Positions 7,841 through 17,173 are shown, counted from the stretch's first letter. The stretch is DNA of 49,613 bases from an archaeon (GCA_024275415.1 JAJRZD010000049.1:1-49613); one strand, 5' to 3'. Translations and numbers: made by a program. Notes: generated by a model from the sequence alone, not told the origin.

Positions 7841-9280
7841 ATGATGGTTGCGACTTTTTCCTATTTTGCGTGGATTGCTATCTCTCCCGTCAATCTGATA
7901 TTGGGTTATCCCTTTGGTCAAATCCCCACTGATAACATCCCACTGCTTATGATTAACTCGATTCTGTACTTGCCTGTGATCTATACATTAATCAGACGCT
8001 GGCTTAGAACGATGGCTAAACGAAAATCTGGGCCGGCATCAGGTATTGATACTGTCGAGTCTGGGCCTGCTGAACCTGAACCAGGTGATGAGTGGGGCAA
8101 AGCAACCCGACCCTACAAGACCCAAGACACAACAAAGATCACAGGGTCTAAGTCAGACTTGCGTGACTCTGCTCTTGCGATTGATGCAGCCTTCTTTGTC
8201 AGGTATCCTGATCTTGATACAGGTGAAACTCTCTTCGATGCTGAAGAACTCCATCAAAAAGCAATGATCCGTTCTAAGGTTTCGTCGGGAGGCTGGTCGG
8301 ATAAACGTGCATCCACCCGTGGTGTGGGGTCTCTTGGTGCTGTGGAGTCTCTCAAGAGTGGAAGGCCTACTAGGTGGAGGCGTCCTGTGGGCGAGGTAAC
8401 ATCTATTCATCTGCCCTCGACAATCATCGCCGCAATATCAAGGATTGGCAAGTTGAAGAAGGGTGAACCAATAAAGATTCGGCCCGAGGATATCCGTGAG
8501 AGTGTCTTTACCAACCGGACTCCTCTCACCATCATCTTAGTAATCGATGTCAGTCTATCTATGAAGGGAAGCCTATCCGTAACGAGGAAGATAATTGAAA
8601 GGATAGAACGGGAAACCCGCGGATCGAAGGATCGAGTGGGAGTCGTGGCGTTCAAGGATAGTGGCGCTATCGAGGTTCAGGCACCAACAACGAATTGGAA
8701 CAAGATATATCGTGCATTGACTCGACTGAGAATCTCCGGTTTGACACCTTTGGCTGAGGGGCTGATGAAATCACTAGAAACCATCAAGCGAGAACGAATG
8801 AGGAATCCTGATGTCGAGTCGCTAGTCATTGTGATATCGGATTTTGCCCCTAACATCCCACTTGCGCAATCAGTGGGTCCTGGCCATGCCCAGTTTACTC
8901 CAATCAAAGATCTCGTCAAAGCTTCCCGTCTGATCCGTAAGCACAATGTTCGGCTAGTAGCTGTCGATGTGGATCGCGACCATAGAATGTGGTCTCGTGT
9001 ATTGAAACGACCTTACCACGAGGCCCTTGAACTGGCAGTCACACTTCGAATGAAAAAGGATGGACTCCCGTCTGTTTCCGAAACCATTCTTCGTGTCAAT
9101 GAGTTCAGACAGCAATTCAGTGCCTTTCTCATCGCACGGGCAAGCGGTGGTAAGACCTTCCTTGTTGAGGAGCTGCTGAAGGAGAAATCCGTACTTGGGA
9201 GGATCTTATCAGCTACCAGATCGGATGTACGAATAGATTCTGCCTCCCTGAAGTCAGCGGAAACCTATCTTGTCAAGTAA
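7841..9280 (+). CDS. VWA-domain protein, ChlD-like, membrane-anchored
   Basis: This 479-aa partner of the upstream AAA+ ATPase has two hydrophobic helices at about residues 3-20 and 33-52, then a basic, low-complexity linker. A von Willebrand A domain from about residue 225 carries the MIDAS motif DVSLSMKGS, a downstream Thr in GLTPLAEG and an Asp in VISDFAP. ChlD/CobT subunits normally bridge the ATPase to the chelatase catalytic subunit. The N-terminal membrane anchor is unusual for that role and could point to a MoxR/VWA-type protein-remodelling pair instead. The gene may begin at ATG 7841 or 7844. A start at 8012 would remove the membrane helices. Confidence 0.75.
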   Translation: MMVATFSYFAWIAISPVNLILGYPFGQIPTDNIPLLMINSILYLPVIYTLIRRWLRTMAKRKSGPASGIDTVESGPAEPEPGDEWGKATRPYKTQDTTKITGSKSDLRDSALAIDAAFFVRYPDLDTGETLFDAEELHQKAMIRSKVSSGGWSDKRASTRGVGSLGAVESLKSGRPTRWRRPVGEVTSIHLPSTIIAAISRIGKLKKGEPIKIRPEDIRESVFTNRTPLTIILVIDVSLSMKGSLSVTRKIIERIERETRGSKDRVGVVAFKDSGAIEVQAPTTNWNKIYRALTRLRISGLTPLAEGLMKSLETIKRERMRNPDVESLVIVISDFAPNIPLAQSVGPGHAQFTPIKDLVKASRLIRKHNVRLVAVDVDRDHRMWSRVLKRPYHEALELAVTLRMKKDGLPSVSETILRVNEFRQQFSAFLIARASGGKTFLVEELLKEKSVLGRILSATRSDVRIDSASLKSAETYLVK

Positions 9281-9459
9281 TTTGTGCCTTCTCGATTAGG
9301 TTATTAACGTACCATCCAAGCATCAGGTGCGCACAGAGTCCAATACACTCTTCTAGCGTCATAGTGAGTACTGAGAGCCTGATGCAGGTGTTCGATGACT
9401 GTACTTTTCATACGTTAGAAACAGGACTCGTGCGCACTACACCACTGGAGTACCCCCCC

Positions 9460-10467
9460 ATGTTATCAGGAAAAGTCCCTCCCGAGGTATTGAAGTCACG
9501 AGTGTTCAAGCACCTAGGATTTACGAATCCTGACCTAATCCTAGGTCCGGCTGTTGGACAGGACGCCTCTCTGATTCGGATAGGAAACCGCATCATTGTC
9601 GCTTCCACTGATCCAATCACGGGTTCTGTTGAGGACATCGGCTGGCTGTCAGTGCATGTGAACGCCAATGATATCGCTACCTTTGGCGTCGAACCAAAGT
9701 GGTTTTTGGCTTCGATTCTGTTACCCTCTGGGTCAACTGAACACGAACTCGAACGGATCATGGCGCAAATCGATGATGCCGCAAGCTCACTGGGCATTAC
9801 TGTTGCCGGGGGACATACCGAGATAACGGAAGGAATTGACAGGCCTATTATCGCTGGCTTCATGATAGGCGAAACTACTGAGGGTGACTACGTGACCTCT
9901 CAGGGAGCTCAGCCTGGTGATGCCATCATAATGACAAAGTCGGCTGCTATTGAAGGGACTGCAATACTGGCTGCCGAAAACGCATCTGCATTGCAGCATC
10001 ATATTGAAGAAAGCATCATAACCGATGCTCTTGCCCTCCGAGAACAAATCAGCGTCGTCAAAGATGGTGTTATCGCTTTCAGGACGGGATTCATAACTGC
10101 GATGCACGATCCCACCGAAGGCGGGATTGCCAACGGGATTCATGAGATATGTGATGCAAGCAATGTCGGCTGTACCATTGTCAAAGAGCACATCCCTATC
10201 GCAGAGTCCACGCAGGCTATCTGTTCCTACCTGAATCTTGATCCCTTGCAGCTTATCAGTAGTGGTAGTATGTTAATGACCTGCGTAGCGAAGCATGCTC
10301 AGGATGTTATTGCATCTCTTACTTCCCATGGGATTCTGGCATCCAAAATCGGAGTAATTGAGAAGGACTTCACGAAACGCGATTTGCAGACTAGTGACGG
10401 AATTGTAGATCTTGTCCGTCCAGAAACGGATGAATTGTGGAGTGGTTTGAAAAAGATCAACTCATGA
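9460..10467 (+). CDS. AIR synthase-related protein (HypE/PurM fold)
   Basis: This 335-aa member of the PurM/HypE/SelD/ThiL ATP-binding superfamily has the opening PPEVLKSRVFKHLG, a GPAVGQDASLI nucleotide-loop segment and ASTDPIT. The Asp-rich NANDIATFG motif and AGGHTEIT follow. It matches the archaeal AIR-synthase-like proteins that resemble HypE but do not stand in hydrogenase operons. HypE makes the CN ligand of NiFe hydrogenases, but this protein lacks a recognisable C-terminal Cys, so that role is doubtful. ATG 9460 has GGAG 9 bases upstream and begins at the conserved domain; a GTG at 9364 would add 32 unconvincing residues. Its 3' end overlaps surE by 11 bases. Confidence 0.75.
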   Translation: MLSGKVPPEVLKSRVFKHLGFTNPDLILGPAVGQDASLIRIGNRIIVASTDPITGSVEDIGWLSVHVNANDIATFGVEPKWFLASILLPSGSTEHELERIMAQIDDAASSLGITVAGGHTEITEGIDRPIIAGFMIGETTEGDYVTSQGAQPGDAIIMTKSAAIEGTAILAAENASALQHHIEESIITDALALREQISVVKDGVIAFRTGFITAMHDPTEGGIANGIHEICDASNVGCTIVKEHIPIAESTQAICSYLNLDPLQLISSGSMLMTCVAKHAQDVIASLTSHGILASKIGVIEKDFTKRDLQTSDGIVDLVRPETDELWSGLKKINS

Positions 10468-11236
10468 AACGTCGCAGGGCATCCATTTCTTTCTCTGTGA
10501 CTGACTCGATGACGATTGGGGAGATTGCTATGTTGCCATCAGTCATTACGATTCGCACATCCTCGCCCTCTTTACCATCAATCTCAATTCCCTGAAGCCA
10601 AAAGTAATCTCTGCCATGCGGATCCACCCGATGGACTATCCGGTTCTTCATCCGCACACGTGCAGGTATGGCCAATAGGATCTCGGTGTTCTCAGTGACA
10701 TTGCATGGAAAGTTGACGTTGAGTGCATCGAATTCAGGAGGGAGTCCTTTCTCAAGAGCTCTTCTTACAATATCTGACGCAATTTTGCATACACGGTCAT
10801 AGTTCCGTTCTGTACCACTAGTATTGAACCAGTCATCAGGTGCTGCTTCTTGGGAGAATGCAATAGCTGGATATCCTTTTAGCGCAGCTTCAAAGGCTGC
10901 GCCAACAGTCCCGCTTGTCAACATGCTTTGGTATCCTATGTTACCACCTGCATTGATTCCAGACACAAAGAGGTCTATACCCTCAATGAAGTGAGTTGCC
11001 AGCACCACTGAATCCGCTGGGGTGCCATCGTGTGTGATCAGCCTATACCCTCCCTGGTTCCCCCTGTCAGTAGCCCGCAATGGCCTATTCAATGTGAGCG
11101 ACTTCCCAGTAGCGCTTCGTTGCCCTTCTGGAACGACTACAGTAAGATCACAAAATTCAGAGAGTGCTTCGGCAAGACGAAGTAATCCTTGGCTTTGAGG
11201 TCCGTCATCGTTAGTCAGGCAGACACATTTCAACAT
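10457..11236 (-). CDS. surE: 5'/3'-nucleotidase SurE
   Basis: This metal-dependent phosphatase hydrolyses nucleoside 5'- and 3'-monophosphates. The metal site motif NDDG is near residue 9, followed by PEGQRSATGKSLT and the signature SGINAGGN near residue 92. The 259-aa length is standard. It is on the minus strand, converging with the AIR-synthase-like gene with an 11-base overlap of coding ends. It lies 88 bases downstream of the epimerase gene, perhaps in one transcript. No operator-like site was seen. Confidence 0.93.
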   Translation of the reverse strand: MLKCVCLTNDDGPQSQGLLRLAEALSEFCDLTVVVPEGQRSATGKSLTLNRPLRATDRGNQGGYRLITHDGTPADSVVLATHFIEGIDLFVSGINAGGNIGYQSMLTSGTVGAAFEAALKGYPAIAFSQEAAPDDWFNTSGTERNYDRVCKIASDIVRRALEKGLPPEFDALNVNFPCNVTENTEILLAIPARVRMKNRIVHRVDPHGRDYFWLQGIEIDGKEGEDVRIVMTDGNIAISPIVIESVTEKEMDALRRFMS

Positions 11237-11324
11237 TCATCACACTCAAGGGTTCTCCTCATCAGAAGCTCTACTGATAAGAGTGCCGTTATGGAACTCT
11301 CACATATTGCCAATGAATGTCCCT

Positions 11325-12401
11325 CTACAGTGCCTGCTCAAGAATGTCCACGATTTTGCTGGCCGCGTCACCCCTGCCATACGGACATTCAGACTTTGGT
11401 ATCTCACCACTTTGTAACACTCGCTTGATGGTCTTGGGGAATTCTTTAGGATCAACACCAACGACTGTGACATGTCCTGAATGCACTGCCTCAGGTCTTT
11501 CTGTCGTGGTTCTCAAAACAAAGGCACGTTTGTTGATTGAAGGTGCAGTGACCTCTTCTTGAATCCCTCCAGAATCAGTGAGGATGTACTTCGAATTAAG
11601 CATAAGTCCTATGAACTGCAAGTATCCTACAGGTTCGATGATCTCGATGTCTGCTCTCTGCTGGACATCATCCCACATGCCAAACTGTTTTAGCCTGCTC
11701 ACGGTTCTTGGATGAGCCGGAAACACGACTTTCTCTTGGAGTGACGAGATTCCTTGAATCAGCCCTGAGAGTGTTTTCCTATCATCGACATTCTCTGCCC
11801 TATGCAGAGTGAGTAGGACGAACTCTTCCTCTGGCATGTGTCCTTCGGAACTCCTTATGGCTTTTGGTACTATGCTTTCAAGAATATCAATCACAGTATT
11901 GCCGGTGACATGGATCTCTCCCCAAACATGCTCCTCTCTGAGGATGTCTGCCGACACTTCGGTGGGCGCGAATAGATAGCTGGACGCATGGTCAGTCAAT
12001 CTCCGGTTATGCTCTTCTGGCATCCGGTAGTCATAGCTTCTTAGTCCAGCTTCTACATGACCCACAGGTATCTGTAACTTCACAGATACCAGCGCTGCTG
12101 AGAGTACTGCATTGGTGTCTCCTTGCACCAGCACAATATCGGGATCGTATTCTATCAGTTCCTTCTCTATCCCCACCAGCGCCTTAGCAGTCTGTTCAGA
12201 ATGTGAACCGGAACCAATGTTGAGATTCTTGTCTGGCAATCGTACATCCAAATCGGCGAAGAACTGCTTGCTCATATTTGATGAGAAGTGCTGGCCTGTA
12301 TGGAGCAGGAAGTGGTCAATTCCCCTTCGTTCACATTCATTGACAATCGATGCCATCTTGACAATCTCAGGTCTCGTTCCCACGATTATTGCTGCCTTCA
12401 T
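11325..12401 (-). CDS. wecB: UDP-N-acetylglucosamine 2-epimerase
   Basis: This is the GT-B-like epimerase that interconverts UDP-GlcNAc and UDP-ManNAc for surface polysaccharide or N-glycan precursors. The N-terminus has GTRPEIVKM. Further family motifs are HTGQH, the VQGDTNAVL segment, HVEAGLRS, PEEHNR and, in the second domain, TDSGGIQEE. The length (358 aa) fits the non-hydrolysing class. The ATG at 12401 is at the normal N-terminus. surE follows downstream on the same strand. Confidence 0.93.
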   Translation of the reverse strand: MKAAIIVGTRPEIVKMASIVNECERRGIDHFLLHTGQHFSSNMSKQFFADLDVRLPDKNLNIGSGSHSEQTAKALVGIEKELIEYDPDIVLVQGDTNAVLSAALVSVKLQIPVGHVEAGLRSYDYRMPEEHNRRLTDHASSYLFAPTEVSADILREEHVWGEIHVTGNTVIDILESIVPKAIRSSEGHMPEEEFVLLTLHRAENVDDRKTLSGLIQGISSLQEKVVFPAHPRTVSRLKQFGMWDDVQQRADIEIIEPVGYLQFIGLMLNSKYILTDSGGIQEEVTAPSINKRAFVLRTTTERPEAVHSGHVTVVGVDPKEFPKTIKRVLQSGEIPKSECPYGRGDAASKIVDILEQAL

Positions 12402-12759
12402 GATGCAATACCTATCACTCTGAAAGTACGACTGCTCATAAACTTCGTGGGGGCTTCGTTTAGGTTTCCGTAGAATTGTCCTGAATGCTGCGAGAATGAA
12501 TTCCGATGATATGTGTTTCTTCTTTAATCTGTTAGTTTCTAGGATAAACCGTCCTTTTCTGACCTTTCACGCCATTGTCAAGAATAGGGACTCTAAAGTA
12601 ATGGGTGAATTCATGGAAGCAATACTAACGATTGGGGAATTTGCTCATAAAGATGAAGCCTGATTCCTGCCCAATGTCTGGAACTGTGATTTATTTTACA
12701 GCGCCAAGAACAGACACAAGTTTATATCGCTACATCTCTACCATGCTATGTGTTTTGTC
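12402..12759. other. Gene-free stretch, 358 bases
   Basis: No convincing gene lies here. A 55-codon plus-strand frame at 12496-12663 starts with ATG but lacks a ribosome binding site and any family resemblance, so it is not called. A TATA-like TTTATAT at about 12721-12727 lies about 35 bases before the ATG of the broken gene that follows and is probably its old promoter. Confidence 0.5.
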
Positions 12760-13479
12760 ATGAACTTATCTACTGTTAGTGCTGTTTCTTGCAGGAATTT
12801 TTTTTAATACCTACAGGGGTCACCCACACCCCCCAGCATATATGCAGGAGGCTTCGCTTGATACTAGTGTAACATCTGAATACGATGTTGAGCCCGCATG
12901 GGTTCCTCCCGATAGGACAATCCGTGTCGCACTGTATAATGAAACGAACGTGACGACCCCATCCATCCTACTCGTTTGGTATCATGAATACCAACTACAG
13001 CATCATCACTGCTCTCCTCACGTCAGCAGGATACGATGTGACAGCCCTTACGTTCCAAGACATCTTGGATCACAAGCTCAAGACAGCTAGCTTTGTTGGT
13101 TCTCGTAAATAACAACCCACGAGAGAACATTGTTGACCTTGTCAAGGAGTTCTGGCTGAGCGGGGGAGGGATCCTCAGCTCTGACAGCAGTGCAGGTTAC
13201 CTTGGCTACGCAGGGATCCTTCCTAGAGAGTCCGCAGGTGTGGACGATGGTTATCCCACCTATTGGGACTACGTCTGGTCTAGCGGTGGGAACATCTCCG
13301 AGAGGCACCCTATCACAAAGAGCTATGCGCTGGGATCCCCACTACCCGACAACCTCCTGTTGATTGTCGCCATCGTAGCTGTGGGGCTTGTCATCATCGT
13401 CATGACAAGAAGGAAATCGTCGTCTAGTTCAAGAGAACCTCCACTAGAGGTTCTCATCATTTTTTTGTCAAGATTTTAG
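12760..13479 (+). pseudogene. Broken gene for a membrane-anchored protein
   Basis: A single ancestral protein can be pieced together across at least two and probably three frame changes. It starts with ATG at 12760 and a hydrophobic signal-like stretch (LFLAGIFF). It continues through RVALYNETNVTTPS, shifts frame to NTNYSIITALLTSAGYDVTA (about 12987-13090), and shifts again to LVLVNNNPRENIVDLVKEFW. It ends with a C-terminal membrane helix (LLLIVAIVAVGLVIIVM) and a basic stop-transfer segment. The middle part resembles type 1 glutamine-amidotransferase/BPL_N-like domains (ALYNE, SGGGILSSDSSAG). The jump from YALG directly to the membrane helix suggests an internal deletion as well. It was probably an extracytoplasmic enzyme or binding protein. 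Confidence 0.7.
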
Positions 13480-13480
13480 T

Positions 13481-13629
13481 CCTTCTTTTAGGAGTTGCGT
13501 GAAAAGTCCGACCGGATGTCAATAGGATCGATAGTGGTAAGATTCGAGGAGTTGAAATTCTGACACGTAACCATTCATGCTAGTTCCAAACAGAAATCCG
13601 CGTTCGACTTTTCACAGAGCCCTTCTTTT
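13481..13629. mobile_element. MITE-like element with target duplication
   Basis: The inverted ends contain GTGAAAAGTC (from 13499) and GACTTTTCAC (13605-13616 region), with further imperfect matches outward to GG at the left and CC at the right. The flanking direct repeat CCTTCTTTT stands at 13481-13489 and 13621-13629 and looks like a target-site duplication of 8-9 bases. The enclosed 130 bases have no ORF. The size, terminal inverted repeats and duplication fit a non-autonomous miniature element mobilised by a DDE transposase elsewhere. It sits directly after the stop codon of the broken gene. Confidence 0.65.
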
Positions 13630-13695
13630 GAAAACACCTTTAAGACAGATTATCACATGTGTTGGTAAGATACCAGATTGGGGTGATTTGAAGAG

Positions 13696-14472
13696 TTGCG
13701 ATATGCATACGGAGTGTTCTTGGGTTTCATCATTCCTGGCATCATTTTCATAGGAAGTGCCATGATCAAGATTGCAGGTTTGGGCGTTACCGATAGTGCT
13801 ATACTTGCATCTCTTTGGGATACCTATGTTGCTTGGATTTTCATTTCCATCATCATGATTGCCACACCCCTAATAATCATCTTCATCAGGAATAGGGCGT
13901 TGTTCCGTGAGTTTCTGCTTTTCGAAGCTGGTGGTTTCTTACTCTTCTCGCCTCTTTGGTTTGCCATTGCAACAGAGATAACCGGCGACTCCTTCGTTGC
14001 CATTTTGCTTCAAGGCATCGAGAACGGGCTTGCTTTTCCAGGGCCGAATGGCAGGCTTGTCGGTGTCAATATTGGGCCCATATTCATCATCCCATACTTC
14101 ATCGTAGGAATGATTCTTGGTGCCTTTCTCATCCGACCTGGATTCATTGAACGAATTCCCTCAAAATCGCCTCCCCCAGAGCTGGAAGTCTTGAAGGAGA
14201 AACCTACTGATGAACTGGAGGAAGAGATGCCAGGGGTTGCGCCTCCTGTTGCTGACTCTGGTAGCATCGATGAGCTCAGAAACCTGCTGGCTGAACTATC
14301 AATCCCTGCAACAATCATAGATACAATGGTGAATGCAGGTTATGCAACAATAACAGACCTGATATCGACCAGCCCTGACAAGTTAGCACAAGATGTCAGG
14401 ATTGATTTGAAGATGGCTCAAGACATCCATCTTTCAGTGCAAAAGAAGGTCTGGTTCGGCGGTATAGAATAG
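13696..14472 (+). CDS. Membrane protein with C-terminal helix-hairpin-helix
   Basis: This 258-aa protein of unknown function has four hydrophobic segments at about residues 5-28, 42-62, 70-92 and 118-142. An acidic, Pro-rich linker follows, then a soluble C-terminal domain of about 60 residues (AGYATITDLISTSPDKL) that looks like a helix-hairpin-helix or SAM-like module. The TTG at 13696 is the only plausible start: GGGGTGAT lies just upstream and an in-frame stop lies before it. The gene converges with the nucleoside phosphorylase gene, with only 6 bases between the stops. A similar C-terminal HhH is found on the eS25 fusion in this window. Confidence 0.7.
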   Translation: MRYAYGVFLGFIIPGIIFIGSAMIKIAGLGVTDSAILASLWDTYVAWIFISIIMIATPLIIIFIRNRALFREFLLFEAGGFLLFSPLWFAIATEITGDSFVAILLQGIENGLAFPGPNGRLVGVNIGPIFIIPYFIVGMILGAFLIRPGFIERIPSKSPPPELEVLKEKPTDELEEEMPGVAPPVADSGSIDELRNLLAELSIPATIIDTMVNAGYATITDLISTSPDKLAQDVRIDLKMAQDIHLSVQKKVWFGGIE

Positions 14473-14478
14473 TTCAGC

Positions 14479-15225
14479 CTATATCTTCACTGAAATCATC
14501 GCATCAAGAGCAATTCTGACCATTGTATCTAGTTTTGGTTTATCAGTGATCTTGGCTTCTTTCTCGATTGGTTCGCCGACAATTACACAGATAGTGCCCA
14601 CCATCACCTTCCTCAGCTGTCCAATAACAAAGAGAACCGCGCTTTCCATTTCGGTCGCAAGAACCCCTGCTTTTCTATAGGCGTCCCATTTGGCTTGCAT
14701 ACCTTGGGAATCCGCGACCATCTCAGGGAACTCGCTATAGAACGAGTCCTTACTATGTCCTACCCCGACCCTGAATGATGAACCACTCTTTTCTGCTGCT
14801 TCAGTTAATGCCTTGAGAAGAACGGGGTCTGCAATGGCGGGAAATTCCAGTGGCACATATTGTCTTGATGTACCATCGTCCCGCACGGATCCCGTGAATA
14901 CCACTACATTCCCAGCTCGAAGGGTATTGTCAATCGCTCCTGCTGTGCCAACTCTCACGAAGACACGGCCTCCAACCTTGATTAACTCTTCAATGGCAAT
15001 GGCTGCTGAGGGGCATCCGATTCCTGTAGAGCAAACTGCAACGGGAACTCCCTTGTAGGTTCCTTTGAAGCTCCAGTATTCTCTCTTGTGGGCTATCTCC
15101 TGATAATCATCAAAGAAATTCTGTGCGATGAGTCTTGCTCTATCAGGGTCTCCAGGAAGTAGAATCCTTGAAGGTATCTCTCCTGGGGCTATGTCGATGT
15201 GGTATTCTTTCTCATTTTCTGCCAT
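14479..15225 (-). CDS. Uridine/purine nucleoside phosphorylase (Udp/PNP family)
   Basis: This NP-I-fold phosphorylase splits a nucleoside with phosphate to give ribose 1-phosphate and a free base. The phosphate-binding loop GDPDRA is near residue 25, followed by STGIGCPS, RVGTAGA and the ribose-binding ATEMESA near residue 190. At 248 aa it matches uridine phosphorylases, and the spacing fits the Udp subgroup better than hexameric PNP. Base preference cannot be settled from sequence. A PRPP synthetase gene lies nearby, suggesting nucleotide salvage. Confidence 0.88.
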   Translation of the reverse strand: MAENEKEYHIDIAPGEIPSRILLPGDPDRARLIAQNFFDDYQEIAHKREYWSFKGTYKGVPVAVCSTGIGCPSAAIAIEELIKVGGRVFVRVGTAGAIDNTLRAGNVVVFTGSVRDDGTSRQYVPLEFPAIADPVLLKALTEAAEKSGSSFRVGVGHSKDSFYSEFPEMVADSQGMQAKWDAYRKAGVLATEMESAVLFVIGQLRKVMVGTICVIVGEPIEKEAKITDKPKLDTMVRIALDAMISVKI

Positions 15226-15344
15226 TTACTGACAACCCAAGGGGAACCCACATGGTACGATTAAAAACAGTTTCTGAACCACGAACAGCTCCACTCCGAC
15301 ATCCTTAAAAGAACCTGATAGACCCGCCCTTCTGAGTGGCTGAA

Positions 15345-15569
15345 ATGAGCGACGACATCACAAATCTAGAGCGCAAGATACTTGCTGTCATCATTAAAGA
15401 CAGTCATAGGCCTGCTGCAATAACACGGATTCTGAATAAGCGTCAGATAGATTGTGATCAGAATTTAGTTGTTCAGTCATTGAACGCTCTAGAGAAGAAA
15501 GGCCTGGTCGAACGGTTCACATCGAAGACGTGGATTGCTAAGGGCAAAGCACAGGATTACATCGAGTAG
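15345..15569 (+). CDS. Small winged-helix protein
   Basis: This 74-aa, single-domain protein has the profile of a winged helix-turn-helix. Helix 1 is NLERKILAVI, the turn helices are PAAITRILN and NLVVQSLNALEKKGLV, and a short wing is ERFTSKTWIA. It could be a DNA-binding regulator or a degenerate wHTH adaptor. The start is ATG 15345; a GTG three codons upstream is possible. It stands alone between the divergent phosphorylase gene and the convergent PRPP synthetase gene. Confidence 0.65.
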   Translation: MSDDITNLERKILAVIIKDSHRPAAITRILNKRQIDCDQNLVVQSLNALEKKGLVERFTSKTWIAKGKAQDYIE

Positions 15570-15589
15570 GCATATGCACCACTGTTTCT

Positions 15590-16576
15590 TTATAGAACCT
15601 TGACTAGTTTGTCCACGACATTGTAGGTGAGTTCAGGATTCTTCACGGAGAACACATGTGTTCTGATAGTATTCGATGCCACAATGTTCCCTTCAATTTT
15701 CATGACCAGATTCTCAAGAAGTTCCTCGCCCAAGTCGACCAAGGGCAAGACATGCACTACTGCAAGAGCGACTCGTTTTGCACCCTGTTTACGTAATCTA
15801 TCAGCGGCTTTGAGCAGTGTACTGCCGCTCTTTGTGAGGTCATCGATTACTATGATATCTCTGCCCTCGACTGTAAGTTCTCCTGATAGCTCCACACTGA
15901 ACGAATTAGTTCTGCTCTTAGCGAAGCCCTCACAGTCAAACCGCTCTTGTCCGCCTTCGTCAGGAGATATTACTAGGTAGTCGCCGAACTCGAACTGCCT
16001 TGCTGCAAAATCCACCATCTCAGGAATAATATTGACAACCTCAAGTTTTCCCTGATCTATCAGATCCTTCATCCAATCGAGCCCTTCTGGTGCGTGAGGA
16101 TTCAGAACCCAAATCTTGTCACATGCCCTTGCAATCATCTCCATCGCCCATTTAGCGGAAACAGCCTCTCCTGTCTTGAATGCTTTATCCTGAAGAGCAA
16201 AGGGTTGGAAAGTGAGTACCACCTCAATTCTAGATGGTGGTTCTACCGGTGTGACACAATAGTTCTTATGGCCCACTTCCTCGATGGAAAGTGGGTTGTT
16301 TAGCAGATCAAGCATGAGCAATAACTCAATCAGTCTGTCCGCCGTTGAGTATTTTTCCTGCTCATCAGATCCAGAAGCAGTACAACTTTGAAGCACGACC
16401 ACTCTCCTGCCCGATAATCTGGATATCCGTGGAATCCTGACATATAGATCGCCGTTTGGGAACATGCGCCTACTATCATAGTTCGTTGCAGAACGATAGA
16501 CTGTGTATCCATGCTCCTTGAAGCGTAGCCCAAGATGCTCTGCTCCGCTCGCAAGTATCACTTCGTATTTTGCCAT
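15590..16576 (-). CDS. prs: Ribose-phosphate pyrophosphokinase
   Basis: This enzyme makes PRPP from ribose 5-phosphate and ATP. Family landmarks are FPNGDLYVRI near residue 40, ADRLIELLLML, and the ATP flexible-loop region FQPFALQDKAFKTGEAVSAK. They continue with ISPDEGGQER and the PRPP-binding loop VIDDLTKSGSTL near residue 245. At 328 aa it is somewhat longer than classic archaeal Prs (about 285), and the ATP loop carries FQPFALQDK instead of the usual Y.RQDK, so the kinetics could differ. ATG 16576 has GGTG 7 bases upstream. The dCTP deaminase gene precedes it on the same strand, 54 bases away. Confidence 0.88.
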   Translation of the reverse strand: MAKYEVILASGAEHLGLRFKEHGYTVYRSATNYDSRRMFPNGDLYVRIPRISRLSGRRVVVLQSCTASGSDEQEKYSTADRLIELLLMLDLLNNPLSIEEVGHKNYCVTPVEPPSRIEVVLTFQPFALQDKAFKTGEAVSAKWAMEMIARACDKIWVLNPHAPEGLDWMKDLIDQGKLEVVNIIPEMVDFAARQFEFGDYLVISPDEGGQERFDCEGFAKSRTNSFSVELSGELTVEGRDIIVIDDLTKSGSTLLKAADRLRKQGAKRVALAVVHVLPLVDLGEELLENLVMKIEGNIVASNTIRTHVFSVKNPELTYNVVDKLVKVL

Positions 16577-16630
16577 GTCCCGTACACCATCGAGCGAAGC
16601 CCCGAGCTTTCTCCTTAAGGAGCTTTCCCC

Positions 16631-17173
16631 CTAACCAATGCTTGGTTCCTTTTGGCCGACATATCTGCTTTCTTTGCGTCTATCATATCCGACTTCTGCT
16701 TTACTGCTCAGTGGCATAAACATGAGCTGAACAATCCTCATCCCCGGATAGAGCAGCACTGGACTCAGATTCTCACAGAAGATTTCGAGTGTCAGTTTTC
16801 CTGGTTTGTCTAATCCAGTTCCCGGATTCACGAGACCTGCTGCATGTACGATTATCCCAAGTCTGGCAATACTGGATCTCCCTTCAAGGAAGCCTGCGTA
16901 TCCGAGTGAAAGTTTGACTGCTTCAATGGTCTGTCCAAGGATGAACTGACCTGGAAGTATCATGAATGGCTTGTTATGAGTATCCACCAATCTTGTGCCT
17001 TGATTTATTGGGTTGCCTGATCTCACGTCGATGGGTTCTCCAGGATGATACACTCGAAAGAGGCTGTCAAGCCTCAGGTCGATGCTGCATGGTCCGATGG
17101 CATCTGGGTCTAAAGGCTCAACCGAAATCTCCCCATCCTCTATTGCTTTTCGTATGTCATGGTCAGACAGCAT
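16631..17173 (-). CDS. dcd: dCTP deaminase / dUTPase family
   Basis: This trimeric pyrimidine deoxynucleotide enzyme deaminates dCTP to dUTP, and some archaeal members also release dUMP. It has the N-terminal MLSDHDIRKAIEDG and PCSIDLRLD, then the active-site loop GRSSIARLG near residue 97. HAAGLVNPGTG and KLTLEIFCEN with the catalytic Glu follow. The length of 180 aa is normal. The ATG is preceded by GGTGAT at the ideal distance. Downstream is prs, so both may be cotranscribed for nucleotide supply. Confidence 0.92.
   Translation of the reverse strand: MLSDHDIRKAIEDGEISVEPLDPDAIGPCSIDLRLDSLFRVYHPGEPIDVRSGNPINQGTRLVDTHNKPFMILPGQFILGQTIEAVKLSLGYAGFLEGRSSIARLGIIVHAAGLVNPGTGLDKPGKLTLEIFCENLSPVLLYPGMRIVQLMFMPLSSKAEVGYDRRKESRYVGQKEPSIG

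Noticed and set aside
12496..12663. Small 55-aa ORF in the gene-free stretch.
   Set aside because: It has no ribosome binding site, no family resemblance and a composition not unlike random sequence.
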